In this document: in pieces, positions 37,264 to 45,555 of the stretch | How positions within the stretch are numbered: position 1 is the stretch's first letter | Layout of the letters: each line of letters begins with the position of its first letter | Source: Cellulomonas fimi | Lineage (GTDB): Bacteria > Actinomycetota > Actinomycetes > Actinomycetales > Cellulomonadaceae | DNA: 64,000 nt | Direction of reading: 5' to 3' | NCBI RefSeq assembly: GCF_028583725.1 | Contig: NZ_CP110680.1 | Coordinates: 3,968,001-4,032,000 of the forward strand | The notes under the pieces: model-generated | What the model saw: only the letters and a program-made list of their open reading frames with translations | What the model was told of the DNA's origin: nothing | The model's database searches: none | Translations under genes and position numbers: made by a program

Positions 37264-38937
37264 GTGAGAAGTTCTCGACGTCGTCGCTGGTGCACCGCGC
37301 TGGCCACGACCGCGCTGACGGTGTCCGCGATCGCCCTCGGCGTGCCCGCGCAGGCCGCCTCTCCGGTCGCCACGGCGGCCGCGCCCACGGTCGACGAGCC
37401 GGCACCCCTGCCGCCGCTCGGCTGGAACAGCTGGAACACCTTCTACTGCAACATCGACGAGCAGATGGTCCGCCAGACGGCGGACGCGATGGTGAGCTCG
37501 GGGATGGCGGCCGCGGGGTACCAGTACGTCGTCGTGGACGACTGCTGGATGCAGGACACCCGCGACGCGAACGGCAACCTGCGCGCCCGCACCGACCGGT
37601 TCCCGTCGGGGATGAAGGCGCTGGGCGACTACATCCACGGCAAGGGACTGAAGTTCGGGATCTACCACGCGCCGCGCGAGAAGACCTGCAACCAGTACTT
37701 CGCCAACCTCCCGGGGACGTCGTCGTACGGGCGCGAGACGCAGGACGCGAACCTCTTCGCGTCGTGGGGCGTCGACTACGTCAAGCACGACTGGTGCGAC
37801 CCGCGCGGCAGCGCGAGCGAGCAGGCGACCGTCTTCAAGCGGTTCGGTGACGCGCTCAAGGCCACCGGCCGCCCGATCGTCTACTCGATCAACCCGAACA
37901 GCGCGCACTCCAACACCGCGCCGACGTACTCCGGCTGGGGCGCGTTCTCCGACATGTGGCGCACGTCCGAGGACCTGTCGGCGTCCTGGTCGACGGGATG
38001 CTCCCCGTCCGCCGACTGCTTCGTCGGCATCACCGAGGCGCTCGACATCGTCGAGCCCATGCGCGAGTGGACCAAGCCGGGTCAGTACAACGACCCCGAC
38101 ATGCTGATGGTCGGCGTGCGGAACGCGCTGACGGCCACGGAGAACCGGGCGCACCTGAGCATGTGGGCGATGCTCAGCGCCCCGCTCATCGCGGGCAACG
38201 ACCTGCGGAACATGTCCGCCGACGTGCGCGCCGTCCTCACCAACCGCGACGTCCTCGCGATCGACCAGGACCCGCTCGTGCGCCAGGCCGACCGCGTGCG
38301 GGACGACGGTGACGCCGAGGTCTGGGCGAAGCCGCTCGCGGACGGCTCCGTCGCCGTCGTCCTGCTCAACCGCGGCTCCGGCAGTCGCCAGATCTCGACG
38401 ACGCTCGGACAGGTCGGGCTGGGGTCCGGGACGCACCAGTACCGCGAGGTGTGGACCGGTGCGACGGGCACGACGACCGGCCAGCTCTCCGCGCAGGTCG
38501 CGCAGCACGGCGTCGCACTGTTCCGGGTCACCCCGGGCGGCACCACGCCCCCGCCGACCGGCGGCACGCTCGTCAGCGCGTCGTCGGGCCGGTGCCTCGA
38601 CGTGCCCGGCAGCGCCACCGCGAACGGCACCGGGCTGGTGATCTGGGACTGCCACACCGCGCCCAACCAGACGTGGACCGCGGGCACCGACGGCACGCTC
38701 CGCTCGCTGGGCAAGTGCCTCGACGCGCCGCCGAGCGCCACCGCGGGCACGCGCGTCCAGCTGTGGGACTGCAACGGCGGCACCAACCAGCAGTGGACGA
38801 CGCAGGCCGACGGCACGATCCGCGGCGTGCGGTCCGGGCTGTGCCTCGACGTCGACCGGAACCTCACCGCGAACAACACCGCGGTGCTGCTCTGGACGTG
38901 CACCGGCGCGGCGAACCAGGTCTGGTCGCGCCGGTAG
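37264..38937 (+). CDS. secreted GH27 alpha-galactosidase with ricin-type lectin domain
   Basis: A 557-residue exoenzyme expected to remove alpha-galactose from galactomannan or oligosaccharides. Signal peptide of about 30 residues (ending VPAQA), GH27 barrel starting PLGWNSWNTFYC, nucleophile Asp in YVKHDWC, acid/base Asp in YNDPDMLMVG, a beta-sandwich domain and a C-terminal ricin B domain with QTW/QQW/QVW motifs. GTG at 37264 follows AAGGGAG; upstream in-frame ATGs would add a non-signal stretch and place the operator inside the gene. Confidence 0.92.
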   Translation: MRSSRRRRWCTALATTALTVSAIALGVPAQAASPVATAAAPTVDEPAPLPPLGWNSWNTFYCNIDEQMVRQTADAMVSSGMAAAGYQYVVVDDCWMQDTRDANGNLRARTDRFPSGMKALGDYIHGKGLKFGIYHAPREKTCNQYFANLPGTSSYGRETQDANLFASWGVDYVKHDWCDPRGSASEQATVFKRFGDALKATGRPIVYSINPNSAHSNTAPTYSGWGAFSDMWRTSEDLSASWSTGCSPSADCFVGITEALDIVEPMREWTKPGQYNDPDMLMVGVRNALTATENRAHLSMWAMLSAPLIAGNDLRNMSADVRAVLTNRDVLAIDQDPLVRQADRVRDDGDAEVWAKPLADGSVAVVLLNRGSGSRQISTTLGQVGLGSGTHQYREVWTGATGTTTGQLSAQVAQHGVALFRVTPGGTTPPPTGGTLVSASSGRCLDVPGSATANGTGLVIWDCHTAPNQTWTAGTDGTLRSLGKCLDAPPSATAGTRVQLWDCNGGTNQQWTTQADGTIRGVRSGLCLDVDRNLTANNTAVLLWTCTGAANQVWSRR

Positions 38938-39034
38938 GCGCGACGCCCGACGTCAGCGGGGGCGGACGACCGTCACCAGTCCACCCCGTGACCCACGCGC
39001 TCGCTCGGTGACGTGGTGCGCGAGCCGCGCGGGC

Positions 39035-39100
39035 TCACGTCACGACCTCGAGGCCGGTGACCTCGGCGGCGTCCTCGATGCCGCCGAGGTCCCGGTGCGG
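39035..39100 (-). pseudogene. possible PIN-domain toxin C-terminal remnant
   Basis: The minus strand ends with HRDLGGIEDAAEVTGLEVVT before a TGA (39037-39035). This resembles the H-R-D-F-I-A-VTGL end of VapC-like PIN proteins. No upstream domain is in frame, as the region continues into the small Cys protein gene. Confidence 0.35.
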
Positions 39101-39101
39101 G

Positions 39102-39266
39102 TCAGCGGCCGAACAGCCGGGCGAGGAAGCCGCGGGACGCGGGGGCGTCCGGGTGCCCCGGGCACCACTGGCTCGCGGAGACGGAGCGCTTGACGTCGGC
39201 GACGTGCTGGCCGCAGCCGGCCCAGGTCGTCTTGCCACAGGTCGTGCAGGTGACGGCGTAGCACAT
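39102..39266 (-). CDS. small conserved Cys-rich protein
   Basis: A 54-residue protein, MCYAVTCTTCGKTTWAGCGQ at its start, with Cys pairs spaced like a small zinc ribbon (C-T-T-C; C..H) and a C-terminal WCPGHP motif. Similar tiny proteins are widespread in actinobacteria with no proven function. ATG at 39266 has AGGAGAA upstream. It lies 45 bp after the thioredoxin gene on the same strand and may share its CsoR-type operator, suggesting a thiol or metal role. Confidence 0.8.
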   Translation of the reverse strand: MCYAVTCTTCGKTTWAGCGQHVADVKRSVSASQWCPGHPDAPASRGFLARLFGR

Positions 39267-39311
39267 GGGGTTCTCCTCGGCGGGGGTCGGTGGTGGGAGG
39301 GTCCGGACGGC

Positions 39312-39680
39312 TCAGACGGTCGCTTGCTCGGCGGCGATCTGCTGCCGCACGGAGTCCATGTCCACGGACCTCACGGCGTCGACCAGCTGGTCCAGGTCGG
39401 TCGCGCGGAGTGCTCCGGGCTCGGCGAACAGGATGATCCCGTCGCGGAACGCCATGAGCGTGGGGATCGACGTGATGCTGAACCCGGCGGCCAGCTGCTG
39501 CTGCGCCTCGGTGTCGACCTTGCCGAACACGACGTCGGGGTGCTTCTCGGACGCGGCCTCGAAGACCGGGCCGAACGAGCGGCAGGGGCCGCACCACGCA
39601 GCCCAGAAGTCCAGCAGGACGATGTCGTTGCCGGAGACGGTCTCCTCGAGGTTCTCGAGGGTGATCTCTCGCGTCGCCAT
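39312..39680 (-). CDS. trxA: thioredoxin
   Basis: A 122-residue thioredoxin with the active site FWAAWCGPCRSF near residue 30 and the cis-Pro in SIPTLMAF. It reduces protein disulfides or, given its operator, may handle persulfides. Right upstream is a perfect CsoR-family palindrome (39692-39707). It is followed by the Cys-rich small protein. The exact paralogue type cannot be told. Confidence 0.9.
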   Translation of the reverse strand: MATREITLENLEETVSGNDIVLLDFWAAWCGPCRSFGPVFEAASEKHPDVVFGKVDTEAQQQLAAGFSITSIPTLMAFRDGIILFAEPGALRATDLDQLVDAVRSVDMDSVRQQIAAEQATV

Positions 39681-39691
39681 GTCGTCATCGT

Positions 39692-39707
39692 ATACCCCCG
39701 GGGGTAT
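39692..39707. promoter_or_regulatory. CsoR-family operator
   Basis: ATACCCCCGGGGGTAT, a perfect palindrome 11 bp before the thioredoxin ATG. G/C tracts flanked by AT are typical of CsoR copper or CstR persulfide repressors. No csoR gene is present in the window. Confidence 0.82.
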
Positions 39708-39790
39708 GCCTGCGCCGTGATGTGCCTCACCCGGGGACGGGTACCTCGACCTGCCGCACGAGCCTCGACGGCGTCAGGGGCGGGCGGCGC

Positions 39791-40495
39791 TCACTCCTCG
39801 ATCGCCGCGTCGAGGGCGCGCAGGTGCTGGCGGAACGTGATCCCCGTCGCCGCGCGGGCCTCCAGGTACTCGGCGAACCGGGTCTGCTCGCGCAGCGTCG
39901 TGCCGAGCTGCATGCGGGCGGCCTGGCGACGCTCGGTGTCCCGGATGCGGGCAGCGGCGTCCGCGATCTCCGGCACGCGGTCGGCGGGGAGGAACAGCAC
40001 GCCGTCGTCGTCGGCGAGCACGACGTCGTCGGGCGACACGGTGTGCGCGCCGACGCGGGCGCGGTCGAGCGCGTCGGCGGGCTGGGCGTCGAGGCGCTCG
40101 GGGCCGTGGGGGTAGGCGCCGGTGCTGTGGACGGGCAGGCCGATGGTGCGCAGCTCGGCGGTGTCGCGGTGCTGGCCCCACACGACGATCCCCGCCAGCC
40201 CCGCGCGCGCCGCCTCGAGCGCGACGAGGTCGCCCACGCAGGCCTCGTCCGTCCGGCCGTCGTTGTCGACGACGAGCACGTCCCCGGCAGCCGCACCGTC
40301 GAGCGCCTCCAGGAAGACGTCGACGCTGCCCACGTGCCGGGCGGGGCGCGCGCGCCCCACGACGTGCACCCCCGACCAGACCGGGCGCACGGTCGCCGGC
40401 GCGCACCGCACCGGCACGCCCAGCCGGAGGCACGCGTCGGCGACGTGCGGGGTCGTCAGGTCGAGGAACGTCGTGTGCAGGCTCTGGGCGTCCAT
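39791..40495 (-). CDS. RraA-like protein (aldolase/decarboxylase family)
   Basis: A 234-residue RraA/HMG-aldolase fold protein: [43 protein letters not shown] and [12 protein letters not shown] are the conserved active-site stretches. Members either cleave 4-hydroxy-4-methyl-2-oxoglutarate-type acids or regulate RNase E. The intact acidic/Arg pocket favours an aldolase role. ATG at 40495 follows AGGAGGAC. Confidence 0.8.
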   Translation of the reverse strand: MDAQSLHTTFLDLTTPHVADACLRLGVPVRCAPATVRPVWSGVHVVGRARPARHVGSVDVFLEALDGAAAGDVLVVDNDGRTDEACVGDLVALEAARAGLAGIVVWGQHRDTAELRTIGLPVHSTGAYPHGPERLDAQPADALDRARVGAHTVSPDDVVLADDDGVLFLPADRVPEIADAAARIRDTERRQAARMQLGTTLREQTRFAEYLEARAATGITFRQHLRALDAAIEE

Positions 40496-40537
40496 CGCGG
40501 TGTCCTCCTGGTCGGCCCTGTGTCGTCGACGGCCGGG

Positions 40538-40930
40538 TCACTCCTCGGTGGGCGCGTCCTGGTCCGTCGTCTCGACGACGACGTCGACGCCGTCGGTGAC
40601 CTCCTCGGCCTTCTCCGCGAGGTCGCGGAGCTCGTCGGGACCGAGGGGCGCGCCCTGCGTCCGGACGGTCACGACGACCCTGTCGCGGTCCGCCTCGTAC
40701 CGGGCGTCCTTCGGGTGCGGGTCGTCCGCCAGCGCGTCGAGGACCGCGAGCTCGAGGGCGGTGTACGCGGCGTCCGGCTGGCTCGTGGACGGTGTCGAGG
40801 CCGACGAGGCGTCGTCGCCCGACACCCCGTCGGCCTGCCCCGCGCACGCGCCCGTGCCCGCGACGAGCGGCACGGCGACGACGAGTGCCGGGACCCACCC
40901 GGCGCGGACGCGGTTCCCGGAGCCCGCCAT
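40538..40930 (-). CDS. putative lipoprotein coupled to the S1 protease
   Basis: A 130-residue protein with a signal peptide ending VAGTGAC, a weak lipobox, then a Ser/Asp linker and a small domain with ARYEADRDRVVVTVRTQ and LAEKAEEVTDGVDVVVET. This domain looks like the prodomain segment ARYDAETQAVQVTAWTDEP of the protease encoded immediately upstream. The ATG shares one base with the protease TGA (TGATG). A role as inhibitor or folding helper is inferred from this similarity and coupling only. Confidence 0.65.
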   Translation of the reverse strand: MAGSGNRVRAGWVPALVVAVPLVAGTGACAGQADGVSGDDASSASTPSTSQPDAAYTALELAVLDALADDPHPKDARYEADRDRVVVTVRTQGAPLGPDELRDLAEKAEEVTDGVDVVVETTDQDAPTEE

Positions 40931-42048
40931 CAGCTCGTCTTCACCGTCACGGAGCCGGAGATCGAGCCGACCCAGGCGATCGGCGTGACGTAGGAGCCGC
41001 CCGAGTTGCTCCCGGTGGTGAAGCCGTAGCCGGTGTATGCGACGAACCACGGGCCGCCGGAGTCCCCGCCCGACGTCACCTTGTCCTTCGTGTAGTACAG
41101 GTTGCACCAGACGTTGCCGGACGAGAACGTCACGCACCCCGCGTACGACTCGACCGTCGACGACCCGTACCCGGTCGTCTTGCCGTACTTGAACAGCAGC
41201 GAGCCGGAGCTGACGATCCCGGTGGCGTTGATGGTGCGCAGCGTCGAGGAGTCGATCCGGAACTTGTTCTCGGGCGTGTCCCCGCTCAGCGCGGTGAACC
41301 GCACGTCCCGGTTGTTCGAGGCCACGTACGTGCTGCCCGTGGCGTCCCCGTCGTACGTCGAGGGCTTCGACGTGCAGTGGGCCGACGTCGTGATGCCGTA
41401 GGCGGTGCCCCGCTTGGCCATGAAGCCCCCGGTGCACCCGCCGTACACCTCGCCGCCCTGGGTCGTGTTCTCCTGCGGGACGTCGCGCGCGGGCTCGTAC
41501 GCGACGACGAGCGCCGGACCGAAAGCCGACCTCAGGGTCGGCGTGGCGAGCTCGTCGACGCGCTCGGCCGTGGCCGCGGGCTCGTCGGTCCAGGCCGTGA
41601 CCTGCACCGCCTGGGTCTCGGCGTCGTAGCGTGCCGCGACGGACTCGACGCCCGCGGCACGGAGCTGCTCGATGGCGGCGAGCTCGACGTCCGACCGCCC
41701 CACGTACGGCACGGCACCCGGTGCCGCCGTCTCGACGCGGGCGCCGGCGACGGCGAGCTGAGCGGCGAGCGCGTCGGCGCCGTCCGCCACGACGACCGTC
41801 CCGCGCGCGCCGTCCCACGAGAAGTCGACGACGTCGGCCGGGTGCGCCGCGACCGTGCGGGCGACGAGGTCGTTGAACGCGGTCTGCCCGCGGGTCACGC
41901 GGAGCTCCTGCGCGATCCGGCGCGCGTCGTCGGGCTCGCCCCGGCCGGGACGTCCGGGGGCCGCCTGGGCGGCCGGGAGGCCGAGCGAGACGACCGCGGC
42001 GGCGGCGACGACGACGGGCAGGACTGATCTGCGGACGTGCTGGAACAT
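40930..42048 (-). CDS. secreted streptogrisin-like S1 serine protease with prodomain
   Basis: A 372-residue exoprotease. Signal peptide about 1-29 (AAQA), an N-terminal prodomain of about 160 residues with alpha-lytic-type folding units, and the mature chymotrypsin-fold domain with His in GITTSAHCTS, Asp in NNRDVRFTAL and Ser in SGGDSGGPWF, plus disulfide cysteines. The prodomain is expected to act as a folding chaperone and be removed outside the cell. ATG at 42048. Confidence 0.9.
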   Translation of the reverse strand: MFQHVRRSVLPVVVAAAAVVSLGLPAAQAAPGRPGRGEPDDARRIAQELRVTRGQTAFNDLVARTVAAHPADVVDFSWDGARGTVVVADGADALAAQLAVAGARVETAAPGAVPYVGRSDVELAAIEQLRAAGVESVAARYDAETQAVQVTAWTDEPAATAERVDELATPTLRSAFGPALVVAYEPARDVPQENTTQGGEVYGGCTGGFMAKRGTAYGITTSAHCTSKPSTYDGDATGSTYVASNNRDVRFTALSGDTPENKFRIDSSTLRTINATGIVSSGSLLFKYGKTTGYGSSTVESYAGCVTFSSGNVWCNLYYTKDKVTSGGDSGGPWFVAYTGYGFTTGSNSGGSYVTPIAWVGSISGSVTVKTS

Positions 42049-42210
42049 GCGGTGGGCCCCCTGGCTCCCGACGTCTCCCGTGGCAGCGCCGCCACGGCAG
42101 TACCGGACGCTAGCAGCGGGTGCAGGGCGCGGGAAGGGTCGACGGACGCCGCCGGGACGACCCGCTGCACACGCGGACGAGGGCGCCGCGCCGGGGCGGC
42201 CCGCTCCCGC

Positions 42211-43167
42211 TCAGATCAGCTCGACCCGGTCCGCCTGCGGCCCGCGGTCGCTCTGCCGCACCGAGAACCGGACGCGGTCGCCCTCCTCGAGGAACTCCGC
42301 GTTGCGCACGACCGACACGTGCACGAACAGGTCCGCGCCGCCCGAGTCGGGCGTGATGAAGCCGAAGCCGCGGTCCGCGTCGTAGCGCGCGACCACGCCC
42401 TCGCCCCCGCGTGCGGGTGCGCCGCCACGTGCGGCGGCCCCGCCGCCCGACGGCGACCCCGACCGGCCGCGCGACGGCGCCGCGGGCGCGCTGCGGCGCG
42501 GGCGGCCTCCCACGAGGCGGACGCCGCGGGCCTGGGGCCCGCGCTCGCCGGGCTCGACGTCGTAGGTCACGCGGTCGCCCTCGACGAGCTCGTCGAGCCC
42601 GCCGGTGAGCGAGCGGGCGTGCACGAAGAGGTCCTCGCCCCCGGCGTCCTGGGCGACGAACCCGAAGCCCTTGTCCGGGTCGTACCAGGTCACCGTGCCG
42701 TCCGCGCCGTCGGATTGCGTCGCGGGCGCGGCCTGGGTGGCGAGCGGCAGCAGGTGGTCGGCCTGCGGCCCCTTCTCGCCGGGCACGACGAGGAACGCGA
42801 CGCGCTGCCCCTCCGAGACGACGCCGCCGCCCACGATGGCCGAGCTGTGCAGGAAGATCTCGGCGTCGCCGCCGTCGGGGGCGACGAAGCCGTAGCCCTT
42901 GGCGGGCTCGTACCAGCTCACGGTGCCGAGCACGCCGAGCGCGGCACCGGAGGCCACGTCACCGACGACCCGGACGCGGCGTGCCACGGGGCCGCGGTCC
43001 CCCTCGCCGAGCTCGTACTCGACCTGCTGGCCCTCGCGGAGCACCCGCGGCCCGTCGTCGCCGACGATCTCGGACGCGTGGACGAACAGGTCGTCGGCCT
43101 CGTCCCCGAGGTCGAGGAAGCCGAAACCTCGCTCGGCGTCGAACCAACGGACAGTTCCCTGGGGCAC
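42211..43167 (-). CDS. protein with four tandem cold-shock domains
   Basis: A 318-residue protein containing four CSD units: GTVRWFDAERGFGFL (about 4), GTVSWYEPAKGYGFV (about 82), GTVTWYDPDKGFGFV (about 157) and VARYDADRGFGFI (about 261), each with its FVH or FLH RNP2-like motif. A Gly/Arg/Ser-rich linker (about 220-255) separates units 3 and 4. Typical cold-shock proteins have one domain and about 67 residues. Likely RNA-binding; the target is unknown. Confidence 0.88.
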   Translation of the reverse strand: MPQGTVRWFDAERGFGFLDLGDEADDLFVHASEIVGDDGPRVLREGQQVEYELGEGDRGPVARRVRVVGDVASGAALGVLGTVSWYEPAKGYGFVAPDGGDAEIFLHSSAIVGGGVVSEGQRVAFLVVPGEKGPQADHLLPLATQAAPATQSDGADGTVTWYDPDKGFGFVAQDAGGEDLFVHARSLTGGLDELVEGDRVTYDVEPGERGPQARGVRLVGGRPRRSAPAAPSRGRSGSPSGGGAAARGGAPARGGEGVVARYDADRGFGFITPDSGGADLFVHVSVVRNAEFLEEGDRVRFSVRQSDRGPQADRVELI

Positions 43168-43243
43168 GGCTCACTCCTCGTTCACGGACGGTGCTGCCCT
43201 CCAGTCTCCCCCCATCCGGGACCGGCGTCCGCCCTCGACCCGG

Positions 43244-43774
43244 TCAAGGCCGCACGGCCCCCTCGACGGCCTGCCCCGCGCGACCGGCGGCCGACGACGG
43301 GGTCCAGCCCTCGTCGTCGCGCATCGCGCGCATGATCCGGCGGCTGATCTCGCGCACCTGCCGCGCCTGCGCCTGCGTCAGGGGGTCGAGGACCAGGCGG
43401 CGGACGGTGCGCACATGACCCGGGGACGCCTGGTCGACCTTCTCCGCACCGAGGTCGGTGAGCGTGGCGAGCGTGTAGCGGCCGTCCGTGGCGTCGGGCG
43501 CGCGCCGCACCCAGCCCGTCGACTCCAGGCGTGCGACGGCGCGCGAGAGCCGGGACAGCGAGCTGTTGGCGTACCCGGCCAGGACGCTCATCCGCAGCGT
43601 GCGGTCGGGGGCGTCGGCGAGCGCGTAGAGGACGCCGTACTCGAAGTGGGACAGGCCGGCGTCGCGCTGCAGCTGGGCGTCGAGCGCGGCCGGCAGCCAC
43701 TCCAGGACGGTGGCCAGGGAGGACCAGGTCTCGAGGTCCTCACCGCTGAGGGGCGCGTCGACGGGGTCCGGCAT
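43244..43774 (-). CDS. MarR family transcriptional regulator
   Basis: A 176-residue winged-helix protein (FEYGVLYALADAPDRTLRMSVLAGYANSSLSRLSRAVARLESTGWV; DATDGRYTLATLTDLG). Divergent from the SDR gene, which it probably represses via two 20-bp sites at 43817-43869. ATG at 43774 is chosen because an upstream start would overlap the first operator. Confidence 0.88.
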   Translation of the reverse strand: MPDPVDAPLSGEDLETWSSLATVLEWLPAALDAQLQRDAGLSHFEYGVLYALADAPDRTLRMSVLAGYANSSLSRLSRAVARLESTGWVRRAPDATDGRYTLATLTDLGAEKVDQASPGHVRTVRRLVLDPLTQAQARQVREISRRIMRAMRDDEGWTPSSAAGRAGQAVEGAVRP

Positions 43775-43816
43775 GCGTGCAGCGTACGGGAACGCAGGGC
43801 GCCGCGGCGACGACGA

Positions 43817-43869
43817 TGACTTGAACCGGAAAGTCATCGCACGTACCGTTCACTTGATCAGGAAAGTCA
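43817..43869. promoter_or_regulatory. pair of MarR-type operators
   Basis: TGACTTGAACCGGAAAGTCA (43817-43836) and TCACTTGATCAGGAAAGTCA (43850-43869) agree at 16 of 20 positions; each is an imperfect palindrome of T(G/C)ACTT and AAGTCA. Their centres are 33 bp apart, close to three helical turns. Confidence 0.72.
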
Positions 43870-43890
43870 TCGACGGGATGTGAGGACGGC

Positions 43891-44682
43891 ATGGATCTCC
43901 GGCTGACAGGCAAGCGCGCCTTCGTGAGCGGCTCGACGCAGGGCATCGGGTTCGCGGTCGCGCGCGCCCTGCTCGACGAGGGTGCGGCCGTCGTCGTCAA
44001 CGGCAGGAGCGCCGACCGGGCGGACGCGGCCGTGCGGCGGCTCCGGGACGAGGTGCCGGGCGCGGACGTCTCCGCGGTCGTCGCGGACTTCGCCGACGCG
44101 GCCCAGGTCCGTCACCTCCTGGACGACCTGGGCGAGGTTGACGTCCTGGTGAACAACGTCGGCGTCTTCGAGCTCGCGCCCTTCGAGCAGATCACCGACG
44201 CCGACTGGCAGCGCTACTTCGAGGTCAACGTCATGAGCGGCGTCCGGCTCTCGCGGCACCTGCTGGGCGGGATGCTCGCGCGCGGCTGGGGTCGCGTGAT
44301 CTTCGTGAGCAGCGAGTCCGGCGTGGACGTGCCGGCCGACATGGTGCACTACGGGTTCACCAAGGCGGGCGTCATCGCGCTGGGCAACGGCCTGGCGAAG
44401 CTCACGCGGGGCACCGACGTCACCGTCAACACCATCCTCGGCGGGCCGACCTTCTCGGACGGCGTCGCCGCCGCCGTCGCGCAGGCGGCCGACGCCCAGG
44501 GCACGACGCCCGAGGAGCTGAAGTCCGCGCTCGCCGCCGGCCACCGGACGTCGTTGCTGCAGCGGTTCATCGAGCCGCGCGAGATCGCCCACCTCGCGGT
44601 CTACCTGGCGAGCCCGGTGTCGTCGGCGACGAACGGGGCGGCGCTGCGGGCCGACGGCGGGGTGCTGACGACGCTGACGTGA
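43891..44682 (+). CDS. short-chain dehydrogenase/reductase
   Basis: A 263-residue classical SDR: cofactor motif GSTQGIGFAVA, NNVGVF, catalytic Ser in FVSSESG, Tyr and Lys in VHYGFTKAG. Arg/Asn after the second strand (VVNGRSADR) suggests NADP preference. ATG at 43891 follows GAGGAC. Controlled together with the divergent MarR gene. Substrate unknown. Confidence 0.9.
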   Translation: MDLRLTGKRAFVSGSTQGIGFAVARALLDEGAAVVVNGRSADRADAAVRRLRDEVPGADVSAVVADFADAAQVRHLLDDLGEVDVLVNNVGVFELAPFEQITDADWQRYFEVNVMSGVRLSRHLLGGMLARGWGRVIFVSSESGVDVPADMVHYGFTKAGVIALGNGLAKLTRGTDVTVNTILGGPTFSDGVAAAVAQAADAQGTTPEELKSALAAGHRTSLLQRFIEPREIAHLAVYLASPVSSATNGAALRADGGVLTTLT

Positions 44683-44687
44683 CGGCG

Positions 44688-44724
44688 GCGCCGTCCCCGC
44701 CTGCCCGACGCGCGGGGGCGGCGC
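44688..44724. terminator. bidirectional stem-loop
   Basis: Arms 44688-44700 and 44712-44724 pair over 13 bases with one G-U pair and an 11-base loop, between the converging SDR and ArsR genes. Confidence 0.7.
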
Positions 44725-45050
44725 TACGCGTCGTCGAGACGTGCGAGGAGGTCGACGGCGGCGCGCGCGTAGTCGCTGATCCACCGGTCGTGGATGCGCT
44801 TGATGGGCAGCGGCGCGAGGGACAGGTGCCGCTCGCGGCCGACCTTCCGGCCCGTCACGAGGTCGGCCCGCTCCAGCACGCGCAGGTGCTGCAGGACCGT
44901 GGTCCGGTCGAGGTCGGGCAGCAGCGCGCACAGCGAGCCGGTGGTGTGCGTCGACTCCTTGAGCGCGTCGAGCATGCGGCGGCGGACCGGGGAGGCGAGC
45001 GCCTTGAACACGCGGTCGTCGTCGGAGCCCTGGTCGGCCGGTCGCGACAT
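44724..45050 (-). CDS. ArsR family transcriptional regulator
   Basis: A 108-residue winged-helix repressor (VFKALASPVRRRMLDALKESTHTTGSLCALLPDLDRTTVLQHLRVLERADLV). No metal-binding cysteine cluster, so it is likely a non-metal member of the kind that pairs with SRPBCC proteins. Its ATG is only 16 bp from that of the divergent SRPBCC gene. Confidence 0.88.
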   Translation of the reverse strand: MSRPADQGSDDDRVFKALASPVRRRMLDALKESTHTTGSLCALLPDLDRTTVLQHLRVLERADLVTGRKVGRERHLSLAPLPIKRIHDRWISDYARAAVDLLARLDDA

Positions 45051-45066
45051 GTGGTAAAAGTACAAC

Positions 45067-45543
45067 ATGAATGCCACCGCGAGGCTCGACGCGCTGTCCT
45101 TCACGGTCTCCGGACGCATAGCCCGCCCCTGCGCGGAGGTGTACGAGGCCATCGCCGACCCGGAGCAGCTCTCGCGGTACTTCACGACCGGCGGAGCGCG
45201 CGGGCGGCTCGAGACCGGCGCGGTCGTCACGTGGGAGTTCCACGACTTCCCCGGCGGCTTCCCCGTCACCGTCGTCGAGGCCGACCCGCCCCGACGCATC
45301 GTCGTCGAGTGGGGCGGCGAGGCCACGACCAGCGCGGACGGCACCACGCGGACGACGTTCGAGCTCGAGCCCGTCGACGGCGACACGCGGACGCTCGTCA
45401 CCATCACCGAGTCCTCCTGGCAGCCCACCCCCGAGGGCGCCACGAGCGCGTTCGGCAACTGCGCGGGGTGGACCGGGATGCTGGCCGCGCTGAAGGCGTG
45501 GGTCGAGCACGGCATCAACCTGCGCGAGGGCTTCTACGCCTGA
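45067..45543 (+). CDS. SRPBCC/AHSA1 domain protein
   Basis: A 158-residue START-like (AHSA1) ligand-binding protein: VSGRIARPCAEVYEAIADPEQLSRYFTTG at the start, VVEADPPRRIVVEWGG and GWTGMLAALKAWVEHG later. Such proteins bind small hydrophobic ligands; role unknown. ATG at 45067 has no ribosome site. It is followed by the VOC gene after 12 bp. Confidence 0.85.
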   Translation: MNATARLDALSFTVSGRIARPCAEVYEAIADPEQLSRYFTTGGARGRLETGAVVTWEFHDFPGGFPVTVVEADPPRRIVVEWGGEATTSADGTTRTTFELEPVDGDTRTLVTITESSWQPTPEGATSAFGNCAGWTGMLAALKAWVEHGINLREGFYA

Positions 45544-45555
45544 CGGGAGGCGATC

